A DNA stretch of 64,000 nucleotides from Microvelia longipes (lineage: Eukaryota; Arthropoda; Insecta; Hemiptera; Veliidae). Location of the stretch: NCBI GenBank assembly GCA_018340805.1, contig JACMZG010000008.1, positions 15,686,013 to 15,750,012 of the forward strand, read 5' to 3'. Positions 1-10,205 of this stretch are shown here, piece after piece. The stretch's first letter is position 1. Each line of letters starts with the position of its first letter. The notes beneath the pieces were generated by a model, which did not search any database, was not told the origin of the DNA, and was given only the letters and a program-made list of their open reading frames with translations. The translations under genes were made by a program, and so were the position numbers.

Positions 1-360
1 AGTCATACAATTGATAAATGCAGATCTACGTTTCGTTGTAATATTGCAGGGGAAAACACCACTCTTTGCTCCATCAAGGTGCTATTCCATCTACCTCAAA
101 GGATGATACTCAGACTGACTCTCAAAGTGAAGGAAAAACCTTTAATACCAAACGCATCTACTCCTAGAGAGATCATGTTTGGAACAGCTGTTTGTAATAT
201 TCTCGACAGACAAGGGACGCCTCATCAAGTTAGAGTTGTATTCGATTCCTGCAGTGACTTCACTTGTATGAGCGTTTCTCTTGCTGAGCGTCTTGGTTTA
301 AAAGTCGTCAGATCTCAAACTAAGATATTAGGAATTGGAGACCCCGATTTGTGTAGCTAA
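1..360 (+). pseudogene. BEL/Pao gag C-terminus and aspartic protease start (broken)
   Basis: The frame is open from the first base and ends at a TAA at 358-360. The first part has a cysteine-rich stretch (KCRST, FRCN) like the zinc-knuckle region before the protease in this family. The later part reads FGTAVCNILDRQG and then VVFDSCSDFTCMS, followed by ERLGLKV, which fits a retropepsin. The usual catalytic Asp-Ser/Thr-Gly is Asp-Ser-Cys here (counting from the ATG at 79, residues 56-58), so the protease is probably inactive. The stop and a shift to another frame at about 430 separate it from the rest of pol. Confidence 0.8.
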
Positions 361-429
361 GGGTCGTACTAACTGTACTTTGACTCCTCTCGACTCTAGT
401 AACCTCGATTTTCGACTACTGTTACTGTA

Positions 430-1774
430 ATGGATACAGTAACCCCTCCTCTACCTGGATTCGATTCTCCACCCGAGCTCTGGAAAGACTATCTGCGCTA
501 CCCGCTGGCTGATCCTGAGTTTTGGGTTACGAGACCTGTGGACTTACTCATTGCCTGTGACCTGTACGCTGACGTACTCACAGGTGACATTATTACTATT
601 TCTAAGTCTTTACCTCGACTTGTTGGTACCCTCTTTGGGTATATTGTTCTTGGAGGTGTTAGAGAATTTGCCTCAGCTTGCCATATGCGCACTTTACTTA
701 CTATGACTCCCTCTCCTGTGGACCCGTTACATGAAGAATTACGGCGTTTCTGGGACATAGAAGAACCTCCAACAGCCAAAGTCCAGAACCCCGAAGAAGC
801 TCAGTGTGAGGAATTATTTAACACAACGACAACCCGGATGCCAGATGGAAGGTATGTGGTGAGACTACCTTTCCGTACTGATAACCCTTACATGTCTAAC
901 TCACGTGGTAGGGCTCTGCGCCGTCAGGAGCACTTAGAGAACAAGCTCTCTAAGAACCCTTTGATCAAAGAGAAGTACCACGAGTTTATGCTGGAATATT
1001 ACGCTCTCGGTCATATGCAGCCTGCTAAAGAACCCGGTAAATTCCTGATTCCACACCACGGCGTAGTGAAACATCTCCCTAATGACGACATAAAGCTAAG
1101 AGTGGTTTTCGATGCTGCAGCCCGTACTGCCTCAGGCTCTCTCAACGACTTACTGCTAGTGGGACCTAAGCTCCAGCCTAATTTAACTATTATTCTGCTG
1201 AGTTTTAGGATCCACCCCTACGTCTTTACTGCGGATGCTGTCAAGATGTTCCGGCAGATTTTAGTCCATCCGGAAGACCGTGCTTATCAGCACATTTTAT
1301 GGCGGTTCGACACGTCCAATGCAATGGAGGAATACGAGCTGAACACTGTCTCTTACGGTCAGGCTCCAGCCCCATACTTAGCCTTGAGGACTCTTAAACA
1401 ACTTGTTGCTGATGATGGTCACGATTACCCTCTCGCTGCTGCCGCTCTCTCTGAGGACACATACATCGACGACGTGGCGACAGGCGCATCAGATCTTCCG
1501 ACAACCCTTGAACTTTTACACCAACTCATTAAACTTATGAGCAAAGGCGGTTTCTCTCTCAGTAAATGGGCTTCTAACCACCCAGCCATATTAGAAGCGT
1601 GCCGCAATGCTGACCCTGATGGACCCCGTCCACCCGAAGAAGGAGTTTCTTTGGAATCTTCCACGGAAGAAAACTCTATAAAGATTTTGGGGATGCAGTG
1701 GAATCCAAAATCTGATGTTTTCTACTATAAGATTTCACCACCTCTTGGCTCCTCGAGTAAGCGATCAGTCTTTA
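430..1774 (+). pseudogene. BEL/Pao protease tail and reverse transcriptase
   Basis: This is the longest intact piece before the RNase H shift. The start contains PEFWVTRPVDLLIACDLYAD, matching the family's protease-to-RT linker. The RT palm follows: FTADAVKMFRQI near residues 266-277, where the first catalytic Asp is expected, and YIDDV at about 345-349, carrying the Asp pair. LRVVFDAAART and SLNDLLLVGP are also typical of the family. All three catalytic aspartates appear present. Near 1768-1775 the family-like reading moves to another frame (SLSAVAKIFDPLGYLGP), and the original frame runs on only to a stop at 1834-1836. The ATG at 430 is simply the first in the open stretch, not a true start. 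Confidence 0.9.
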
Positions 1775-2156
1775 AGCGCTGTAGCAAAGATCTTCGACCC
1801 TCTAGGTTACCTAGGACCCACGGTGGTCGTAGCTAAAATACTAATACAGGATGCGTGGAAGGAACAATTAAATTGGGACGATGACTTCCCCCCAGATATG
1901 AAGACCAGATGGAGTTCATTTCTCACGGACTTGCCTATTCTAGGAGAGATTGAAATACCTCGATGGCACATTCCGGTTCAATGCTCTACTTCGATACTTA
2001 TCTTCGCTGACGCTTCTGAGAAGGCTTATTGTGCCGCAGCGTACTTGCGTACTACATCCGATTTGGGAATTCAGATGGACCTGATTTTAGCTAAAACCAA
2101 ATTAGCCCCAGTTAAGTTTAACACGATACCGCGTCTCGAACTCTGCGCTGCTCTTT
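1775..2156 (+). pseudogene. BEL/Pao RT thumb and RNase H first half
   Basis: The frame that takes over at about 1770 reads AKIFDPLGYLGPTVV, the RT connection region, and then FADASEKAYCAAAY, the first RNase H motif with its catalytic Asp. It continues to IPRLELCAAL, another hallmark of the BEL/Pao RNase H. Just after this motif the family-like reading shifts frame again at about 2157, and this frame ends at a stop near 2183. The break therefore falls inside the RNase H domain. Confidence 0.88.
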
Positions 2157-3574
2157 TTAGCTGCCCGATTATGGGAAAGTCTTGACCTTTACGTTAAAAA
2201 ACTTCCTTCAAAACCCGACTTGCACTTCTTTTCTGATAGTATGGTGGTACTTGCATGGCTTCGTACACCGTACCATCAACTTAAAACCTTTGTAGCCAAC
2301 CGTGTCGTTCAGATTCGTAGCTTAACGGCAGCAGGTAAATGGCATCACGTCGCTTCATCTGATAACCCAAGTGACCTCGGATCTCGTGGCATCTCGGCAA
2401 CAGAACTCAAAGGGAATGACTTGTGGTTCAAAGGCCCTGAGTGGGCATTGAAAGACCCGAAGGACTGGCCGTTACGTGTCTTGAGTCCTATGACGCAGAT
2501 TCCTGATCTGAAACCTCCGCGGAAAGGTCGTTTTGCTATGATAGGCCTTTCGGACGAACCACCGCTGATTACATGGATTACCCACTTCTCGAACTTGAAT
2601 GTTCTTATCAGAAGTGTAGTTTACATCTTAAGATTTACTGATTTTATTAGAACTAAACACTTGAAAAAAGGTTTCATCACAGTCTCCGAAATGCGACGTG
2701 CTACTACGACGATTATCAGATGGATTCAAGGCTACTACTTCTTTAAAGAAAAACCTCCTACCACAGAATTAATACCCAAGCATCTTCAGAGTTTAAACCC
2801 GTTTTTTGATGAGTCGGGTATTCTGTTGGTAGGCGGTCGTTTGAAGAATGCTGACGTGGCTTGGACCACCAAGCATCCGATTTTATTACCGGCTAAGACT
2901 TATTTTACCAACCTTGTCATCAGTTACTATCACAGAACACACCTTCACCCAGGATCATCTTTACTTCTCGCTATCATTAGATCCAAGTACTGGATCCCCG
3001 GAGCTCGTAATGCTATTCGAGCCTTTTCTAAGGAATGTGTGACTTGCAAACGCTTTGACTCGCCGCCTTGTCAACCCATCATGGGTAACCTTCCAGCTAC
3101 TCGCTTCAAGGATGGCTTCGCCTTTCTGCATGTTGGAGTTGACTTCGCAGGACCTTTCACCGTTAGAGAATCTCTACGTCGAAAGGCCCAGACTTATAAA
3201 GTCTATCTCTGTTTATTTGTGTGCCTTAGCACTAAGGCTCTCCACTTAGAGTTGGTTACCTCACTCTCCACCACAGCATTTTTAGCAGCTTTCAACCGCT
3301 TTATTGGACGCCGAGGTAAACCAGAGCAAGTTTTCTCAGATAATGGGACTAACTTTGTGGGAGCGGCCAACCATCTTCGAGAACTCTACAGTTGGCTCAG
3401 TCAACACTCTACGATGGACGAGATTATGAAGTTTTCTTCGGAGAAGCAAGTCACCTGGACTTTCAACCCTCCTTACTCTCCTTCTTTTGGAGGCGTTTGG
3501 GAGGCAGGCGTGAAATCTGTGAAACGTCTGATGCGTTCTGTCTACGGAGGAGCTATCTTTACGTATGAAGAACT
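2157..3574 (+). pseudogene. BEL/Pao RNase H second half and integrase
   Basis: After the frame change the RNase H continues (FFSDSMVVLAWL, then SSDNPSDLGSRG). Next comes the HHCC zinc-binding head of integrase, with its histidines in YHRTHLHPGS and its cysteines in ECVTCKRF. The DDE core is complete by eye: Asp in VDFAGPF (about residue 308 counting from 2220), Asp in FSDNGTNF (about 374) and Glu in GVWEAGVKS (about 428). The last two are 53 residues apart. The family-like reading leaves this frame near 3575, and the frame stops at 3588-3590. Confidence 0.92.
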
Positions 3575-4146
3575 GTCAACTTTATTTTGAAATAGAGGCT
3601 TTACTTAATTCCCGACCTTTATGTCCACTTTCTAGTGACGCCAATGATCTAGGTATATTGAGCCCTGGTCATTTCCTTATAGGAAGGCAGTTGACTGCTA
3701 TACCACAACCATCTCTACTGGACATCAGCGAGAACAGGCTAACTCGGTGGGAGTTAGTTGAGAAGATACACCAACAATTCTGGAAGCGCTGGCGTACCGA
3801 ATATCTTACTAGTTTACAGGAACGTCTTAAGTGGAAAGCCCCTGGGTACAACCTGAAGGTTGGAGACTTAGTTTTGCTGCGTGAGGACAACTGCCCCAGC
3901 AAACATTGGCCTGTAGGTCGTGTTACTAATTGCTTTACAGGTAATGATGGTGTTGTGCGAGTAGTTGACCTTCGCATCTCTTCTACCTCGAGACCTCTTC
4001 GACGCGCAGTCAACAAACTTGTTTACTACTACCTTCTGACTTTAACGACTCTACCGATTGCGACAGCCTGTGAAACCGTCAAATTGAAAATTTCTTACTT
4101 TTTTTTACAGAAATTTTGGCAGGCGGTATGTTCCGACACAGGATGA
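3575..4146 (+). pseudogene. BEL/Pao integrase C-terminal region (DUF5641-like)
   Basis: This frame reads IEALLNSRPLCPLS, SPGHFLIGRQL, then a Trp/Arg-rich stretch (FWKRWRTEYL) and VGDLVLLREDN, closing with a basic segment. That order matches the region downstream of the BEL/Pao integrase core. It follows the integrase after a fourth frame change. The stop at 4144-4146 falls just inside the proposed LTR, as often seen in this family. No envelope-like ORF is visible after it. Confidence 0.88.
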
Positions 4147-5789
4147 TTTATCTATATTTTGTACATATATTCTTATCTCTTATTTCCCACTTATTTATCT
4201 ATTTATTAACCCTTTATTGTTAATTTACTTACGTGTTTAATTGTAAATTTAGTTTTAATTAGCCCTTTAGCTAGGCTAGTTCAGGTAACAACTTAGGGAT
4301 TTAAGATTTTATCACTAACACTTAGTTTGTAAGTTTCGGCACCTTCACACCATTTTCTTATGGATTTAACCAACATATTTACGGCCATTTATGCACCTGA
4401 ATATAAATAATTATTTAATTAAAGCAGAAAACTTCAGGAACGATCTCACATGTAAACAAGAAGCCTTATCAGTGAGTAAATCTAACGAATTCAATGGAAT
4501 TCGAAACGGTGTTTCTTTATTCACCGCTCTTTCATCCGTTTTCCATCACAATGCAGCAAACCCATCAAAATACTAATTTGATACAGCACTTCCATCCTAA
4601 CGTTTGTTCTTCAAGCAAAAAAGCAGAGTAGCAAAAGGACCGATGAGTCATAGCTTTGGTTCATTAATTAATTAATTAATCATTTTAATTAATCATTAAG
4701 TTTTTGTATTTAAGTGCACCTTTTTCATTAGTTTATAGTTCTGTGATTCATTTAGTTACCAGATTTTCTACTTCTTATGGACTTTCATTTATTATTTCTC
4801 AACTCTCTTGCTGATCGCTGATGCATGCTGAATGTTCCGCTTGCTGCCGTTATTATACGCTTATCTACCTCAATTTTGCATTTAATTTGGATTTTACTTC
4901 CTTTACCTCATCATCTTCAGCTTTACTAACCTTACATACTTAAGTAGAATTAGTCTTTATTTATTATCGTACTTCGTCCGAAATTGCCACTTGTGAATTA
5001 TGTTCGCCATGCAAAAAGTAGCTATTTGCAACTCCTAAAGTTAAAATTATTATTATTCGCAGAAGCTACTCATAATTCTTTATCTGTATACGTAGTTAAT
5101 TCTTATTTAAGTTATTATTTATTGATTTATTGAGTAACATATATCGCGCTAGAGTGACGCCATTGATCAGACGAAGTACGGACTTAGTTTTATGCTTATT
5201 TATACTATTGTTACCATATTTATGATATTTGTTAGTACGTTTGCTTGTTGTGTTTCATTCATTTAAATTAATTAGCTTTAATAGTATTTATGCCCGCTTT
5301 GCATGTCAGTTACCATTACTTAGTTAAGCTCGTAAGTTCTTGCCTGTGCTTTGGGCTTAATCATTCCTTTCTTGTCTATTGCTTTAGTATCTTTGTATTT
5401 ACTACCATTTGCCTTAATTTGATCAAGATTTCATATATTAGCTCATTTATCTTAAGCCTTTACTTCCATACTTAAAGCACGTACTTTATACTTGATTTCT
5501 TACTTATTTACTTAGTTATAGTAACCTTATTCATTATTTACTCTTATCTCTCTTAATTCATTTATTTATTATAATAAACTCATATATTATACCAGCAATT
5601 TACTCTTTTATTTACTCATCCTCTAGGTCACATGCTTGGATGCTTATTTCTGCAAGTTATCTACATGAAGTCCTAACATACTTCTTCAAATGACTTTATT
5701 TTGACTTTGTTTCTCTCTATTCCTTTAGAGATAAAGGATTCTGTTGTTTACTTATTTATATAAATTCTTAGAATTTATTTTGTTTGTAA
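4129..5789 (+). mobile_element. Probable start of the BEL/Pao 3' LTR, then unassigned AT-rich DNA
   Basis: A G-rich stretch (GGCAGGCGGTA) is followed at 4129 by TGTTCCGACACAGG. The TG start and 'GACAC' text resemble BEL/Pao LTR termini. The right end cannot be placed because the 5' LTR is outside the window, so the LTR may stop well before 5789. The rest is AT-rich with a short (TTAA)n run near 4664-4695 and no credible coding. Short open stretches here are not gene-like. Confidence 0.5.
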
Positions 5790-5965
5790 TTATTTTTATA
5801 TGGATACTTTTCTTTTATCAGATGAATTAGAGATGAAACTAAAAAGTATTAAATTTAGAAACGCAGCAGTGTTTTGCCGCGTTTCTAAATCGTTTTGCCG
5901 TGCCAAGTCAAATAGAAAAAGTAAAATAACCCAAGAAAAAATTCAAAAACTTACAAGAGCTGCCT

Positions 5966-6432
5966 GTGTATATTATACTGTTCGCAACAAAACGGTTGAA
6001 GGTACATACAAATATGAAAATATCTTTAAAGGGTGTGACTAAAACTTGTAGACTAAAAATAAAAAAAAAAAATTTAAATTTAAGGGACAAACTACTGATC
6101 TACAATTCAATACTTAAACCTACTTGGATTTTTGGAGTTTCTATTTGGAAGTTTGGGCTCCTCTAAGCTTTCCAACACCAACCGCCTCCAAAGACTCCAA
6201 TCCATCATCCTTCGCAAAATTACAGATTCCCCCTTTTATGTATCCAATCTTATCCTTCATTGAAACCTTAAACGTTGCTTATGTCCAAGAGTTTATTTCT
6301 TCACGTTATAAAAAATTCCATGACACCCTTCTTGATCATACTAATCCTCTTATCCAAAACCTATCTCAAGAATCATTCCAGATAACCCTCCTCGCCGTCT
6401 TAGTCGTCAGTGGCCCAGAGATCTTCTAGAAG
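5966..6432 (+). pseudogene. Jockey-like LINE, 3' end of reverse transcriptase ORF
   Basis: The translation shows the conserved tail of Jockey-clade ORF2: LRDKLLIYNSILKPTWIFGV, then in a shifted frame NRLQRLQSIILRKITDSP, then ETLNVAYVQEFISSRYKKF and LLDHTNPLI. The C terminus RRLSRQWPRDLLED with a TAG at 6430-6432 is again in a different frame. At least two frameshifts and an in-frame stop (after YVSNLILH) break it, so it is a dead 5'-truncated copy. The catalytic palm is absent. The 3' UTR probably continues into 6433-6600, but no poly-A tail or target duplication was identified. Confidence 0.85.
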
Positions 6433-6609
6433 ATTAGATAATTATGTAAACAGTTGTTTACCTTACGTACATTGACGGACTTGGCTATTGTTTAACTAAC
6501 GTATTAATGTCCTTTCAGTTAAGATAGGCCTGGTCTACGCACGCTAAGCTCTGATCAAGCCAGAAAGTGCAGTCGCTGGACTGTTTCTTTTGTCATGACT
6601 TACAGGTTA

Positions 6610-6714
6610 AAATTAATTGTTTTATTATAACCTTAACTTTCTCTTGGAGAAGGTTTCATTGAGGTTACACAGAGCCCCTGAGAGCCCTAAAAATGTATAA
6701 GTATATATCTCTAT
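6610..6714 (+). repeat. Remnant of the 320-bp MITE family (same orientation as the 24.9 kb copy)
   Basis: The segment GGTTACACAGAGCCCCTGAG and the neighbouring ACCTTAACT...GAAGGTTTCATTGAG text are shared with the copies at 17242-17561 and 24870-25190. It ends with TATATATCTCTATG, the family's terminal motif. The part reading GGCCTCTTAATG...GGCTATGCC in the 24.9 kb copy is missing here, so this is an internally deleted remnant. Confidence 0.75.
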
Positions 6715-6984
6715 GTGGGAAGACTTTTTGGATTCGTCTTATGGTCATGTGCATATTCCTACCAGGTAAAATCTCTAATTCGATATTGAAATTGGTAATA
6801 TTACAAATTTTAATAATAAATAAATGTGTTAAAATTGGTCACATTTTTAGCTACATTTATTATATTTTATATGAAAATCTTTTGTGGTAAAGAAATATGA
6901 AATACTTTCCAAGAAAGATGAGATAAAGTAGTGTGAATTTGTAAGCTAAAATATTTATTTTTTTTTAGTCTGGTTCACTGCTAT

Positions 6985-7190
6985 GTATTATTAAATATAG
7001 GAGAATGGAAGGGATGTGGGGTCCTCAGGGAACCATAGGGCCGGGCCGGGTCCAGCAGGTCTCAAGGGTCTCATATATGTACCCCCTCGAAACCCTCTAG
7101 ACTGTCTTAAGAAGTAAATAAGACCATGTTGAGGGTCTTTTTTCTTTTTTGTTATAAATAAAGAAGTAGGTAGGATCAAGCTAATTCCTG
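6985..7190. other. Isolated GC-rich patch, unassigned
   Basis: In otherwise AT-rich DNA this stretch has GGGCCGGGCCGGGTCC at about 7039-7054, flanked by GGGTCCTCAGGG and CCCCCTCGAAACCCTC. A minus-strand frame is open for about 60 codons but has no domain I recognise. It is more likely a fragment of an unknown repeat than a gene. Confidence 0.4.
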
Positions 7191-7529
7191 AACTTCGTTA
7201 ATTACTTATTATGATGAGTGACCCTTTTTCTAAGGTTATTTAGGATAATGTAGTTCAGTAGCTATTGAATCAGATGAAAAAATATCTTTATATTGTATTG
7301 ATTTTTTATTTGCCTTGAACATAAAATAAAACCAAATAAATACTTTATGTATTTTACCATACTATGAAATAAAATAAAGTAAATAATTAATTATTTATTG
7401 AATTGTTAGTGACGAAGTATTTGTGATAGTTATGTCAGCGACCAAAAATAGAAGATTGTTTTTAGGTTGCGTCCAGTAAGAGTATAAAATAAATGTAAAA
7501 GGCTGCTTTCTTCTCATTATATCCTCTTC

Positions 7530-7731
7530 TTATTATAAATAATAAAAGGAAAGAAGTCTCTCCACAAAACAAAACTTTATTGGTTCAAGTAAAAAAACAT
7601 ATAAACTCACTTCTCTTTCTTTAACTCATCAACGGTTTTGCACTGATGATGGCCTCTAGTTGGTTAAAAGCGCTTTGCCAATAAAGTTTTGTTTTGTGGA
7701 GAGACTTTTTTCCTTTTATTATTCATAATGG
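7530..7731. mobile_element. Foldback element (MITE-like), about 54-bp terminal inverted repeats
   Basis: The left arm (7530-7583) contains GTCTCTCCACAAAACAAAAC and is the near-exact reverse complement of the right arm (7678-7731). The interior carries GCACTGATGATGGCCTCTAG. A related copy at 37194-37367 has the interior in the opposite orientation, while the shared right-flanking text (CCATTCACG, then TACTAGTAT) keeps the same orientation. No transposase is encoded. The arms contain AATAAAG, so it could also be a terminal-repeat piece of a larger retroelement. Confidence 0.85.
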
Positions 7732-7840
7732 ATTCCATTCACGTCATTCTACTAGTATTGTCATCTTATTATGTTCCAAAAGTAAATATGTGGATACATT
7801 AACCGTGATATATCATTTACAGAAGAGCCGTGACTTAACA

Positions 7841-8113
7841 GATACTTTCCTTCAGATTTACCTCTGACTTTACATATACTTTCCTTCAGACTTACCTCTG
7901 ACTTTACAGATACTTTCCTTAAGACTTATCTTTGACTTTACATATACTTTCCTTCAGACTTACCTCTGACTTTACAGATACTTTCCTTCAGACTTACCTC
8001 TGACTTTACAGATACTTTCCTTAAGACTTATCTTTGACTTTACTGATACTTTCCTTCAGACTTACCTCTGACACTACAGATACTTTCTTTCAGACTTACC
8101 TCTGAGTTTATAA
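7841..8113. repeat. 34-bp tandem repeat, 8 copies
   Basis: The unit starts ATACTTTCCTTCAGACTTAC and recurs at 34-base steps (7842, 7876, 7910, 7944, 7978, 8012, 8046, 8080). Copies alternate between subtypes (CTTCAG/CTTAAG, ACTTACCTCTG/ACTTATCTTTG), suggesting that pairs of units were duplicated together. It is non-coding in all frames. Confidence 0.95.
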
Positions 8114-8176
8114 ATTTTTACCTCACTGTGAAAATGATGCTCCTAATTTTCAATGTAAGTTTTATTGTTATTTTCC

Positions 8177-8215
8177 TGACTAACATAGTCATTTGTTCTT
8201 GTGTTTCAGGTAAGC
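8177..8215 (+). promoter_or_regulatory. Juxtaposed splice acceptor/donor (possible recursive splice site)
   Basis: CTGACTAAC, a good branch-point match, precedes a pyrimidine-rich run and TTTCAG|GTAAGC with the junction at 8209|8210. The acceptor and donor sit back to back with no exon between. It lies 8 kb upstream of the coding exon at 16367, so it would be used only if the transcript starts left of it. Chance occurrence in AT/T-rich DNA is possible. Confidence 0.3.
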
Positions 8216-9496
8216 TAAAATTTCATTTTGTTTGACACGATGGTATTCAGCAAGGTATCGTTGTATTTAAAGTTATTTAAATTCATTTTTTGTGATACTG
8301 TTTCTTTTATTTAGTACATCAAAAAACAATCTTGTATAATTTTTCTTTTTAACTTGTGTACTTTATGGTATTTTTTTATTTTGCTAAATGATTTTCTCAA
8401 ATTTATTACTAATCTTTTTATAAATTGTAGTTTATAAATAGTTTTAGATAAATAAACTAAATACAAATTACATAAATCTAGTTAAAAAAAATTTGAGACA
8501 AGCTAAAATTGCCAAATTTTATCTATCTAATTTATTGTAAACAAATTGTATAGTTCAATTTTACTTGTTTTGAAAAAAAATATTTTGTCCCAACGTTGGC
8601 GGAATTTATAAAACAAAACATATTATCAAGTTATTTATTAGGGTGAGGGTAAACAGCTGTTTCTTTATTGTTCGGAAAAAATAGTTAAAAATGGACGTCA
8701 GTGTTGTCTAGTAGTCAAGTGTTCCTTGAAACTGTTCTTTATTATTTTATTTCTTCTTAGAAATCTACTTTAAAAATGACTGTGAATCATTGGGAATAAA
8801 AAGTATTAAAACTTTGGCTGAGGTTAGTATAAATAAAAATAAATCTTAAACTATTGGCAGACATGTGTTTGAATTAGGGAACATATGTGAATCATTGTAG
8901 AGAAAATTCACACATTTATATCATATTTTAGGTTTAGTTTATTTGTATCTAATGTTAGCAGTTAATTGTATCTTATTAATTTTAACGTTATATTGTGTAA
9001 CTAACATCATCTAATTATGACTTATCTTTAACTGACACAACTTTGATAGCTATTCACTTGAAATATCTTTTTTAAATAATTAATCTATTAATTGATCTCG
9101 TTTTTTATTAATTCAAATTTATTTTTAGTTCTCCATTACATTATGAGGAGCAATGCTATAATAATTGTCGCCATTTAAACGTTAATTAAATTTTTATGAA
9201 TTTGCCACTTTCGTATTCGATTTTTGTAAAGCGACGGTTTAATTTGAATATTTGGCAACGATATTTTGTGGTTCGCATCCCAGGTTACCATCTCAGTTAT
9301 TATTCAAAAATTAAATTACTAACTTTAGACATCCCTCTAAGCATAACGTCTGCCACCACAACTTGCGATGGACTTGGCAGTAGTTATACCTGATGACCTG
9401 CAAGGCTCTAAACGGGCATTATTATTATTATTATTATATCCTTTAGGGACTTGACGTTAGGCAAATGTGCACATTTCTTCTTAAAGCTCACTAATA
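8216..9496. other. Non-coding AT-rich DNA with an (ATT)n tract
   Basis: No credible gene. A somewhat GC-richer stretch at about 9250-9417 (GTCTGCCACCACAACTTGCG, then CTGATGACCTGCAAGGC) ends directly at an (ATT)n tract at about 9418-9437. That layout resembles a non-LTR element 3' end with a simple-repeat tail, but I cannot assign a family. Confidence 0.5.
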
Positions 9497-10205
9497 ATCC
9501 AAGAGCCGGACCTGAAAAAATGTGACTCATATTTTACTGCTTCAAACCAAATTATTCTGAAAATATACCTTAAATTATGAAGGAAAAGCATAGTCTGACT
9601 GTCTAGAGTGGAGCCTTTTATACGATTGCGCATGCTCAAAATTTTATAAAATCGCACTAATTCCAGTTTTCTTGCAATAAGTGGCTCCCTGTAAGTCGTG
9701 TGGAAAACAAGAAGAAATCATTTTTTAAAGCTGATAAAATTTCCTATAAAATGAGTGTTCAATCATCAAAGTCGGATGACTACAACCAAAGTTATGGCTC
9801 TTTTAATAACACCAAAAAAATTGTTAATTTATGCAAAGTTAGCGATTTTTAAAAAAAAAATATTGACTTTTTGTAAATCTTTTTGGCCATTTAAGATGTG
9901 TCATAACTTTAGTTGTATTTATCCGATTTTGACAAAAAAAAAAAATACTCGTTTTATAGAAAATTTTATCAGCTTTAAAAAATGTTCTCTTCGTGTTTTG
10001 CACACGACTTACAGGGAGCCACTTATTGCAAGAAAACTGGAATAAGTGCGATTTTATAAAATTTGGAGCATGCACAATCATATGAGAGGCTCCACTCTGA
10101 ATAGGCAGACTATGCTTTTCCTTCATAATTTAAGATATATTTTCAGAATAATTTGGTTTGGAGATGTACAAAATGAGTCACATTTTTTAGGCCTGGCTCT
10201 TGGAC
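9497..10205. mobile_element. 709-bp foldback element, near-complete palindrome
   Basis: The two halves are reverse complements over nearly their whole length, with the centre near 9851. The left end reads TCCAAGAGCC, then TGTGACTCAT; the right end mirrors it (ATGAGTCACA ... GGCTCTTGG). Inner landmarks such as AAGTGGCTCCCTGTAAGTCG and GCTGATAAAATTT recur in inverted form. A TA dinucleotide lies just outside each arm (9495-9496 and 10206-10207), which would fit a Tc1/mariner-type target site, but the ends are AT-rich and this is tentative. Short ORFs on both strands are mirror images of each other and not genes. Confidence 0.9.

Larger units (their letters stand above)
1..4128 (+). mobile_element. 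Degenerate BEL/Pao LTR retrotransposon, internal region
   Basis: The pol domains run in the order typical of BEL/Pao elements: nucleocapsid/protease, reverse transcriptase, RNase H, integrase, DUF5641-like C terminus. All are on the + strand. The 5' LTR and most of gag lie beyond the left edge. In the intact family this is one long ORF; here the frame changes near 360-430, 1770, 2157 and 3575, so the copy cannot make a full polyprotein. The coding segments are visibly richer in GC than the flanking DNA, which suggests a fairly young insertion that has since collected small indels. Family assignment rests on protein motifs seen in the sequence; the exact lineage is not determined. Confidence 0.93.

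Noticed and set aside
498..779. Minus-strand ORFs inside the BEL/Pao region (also 1425-1664 and 3669-4016)
   Set aside because: They are antisense shadows of the pol coding sequence.
9755..10126. Overlapping 95-96 codon ORFs on both strands
   Set aside because: They are mirror images produced by the palindrome at 9497-10205 and carry no domain.
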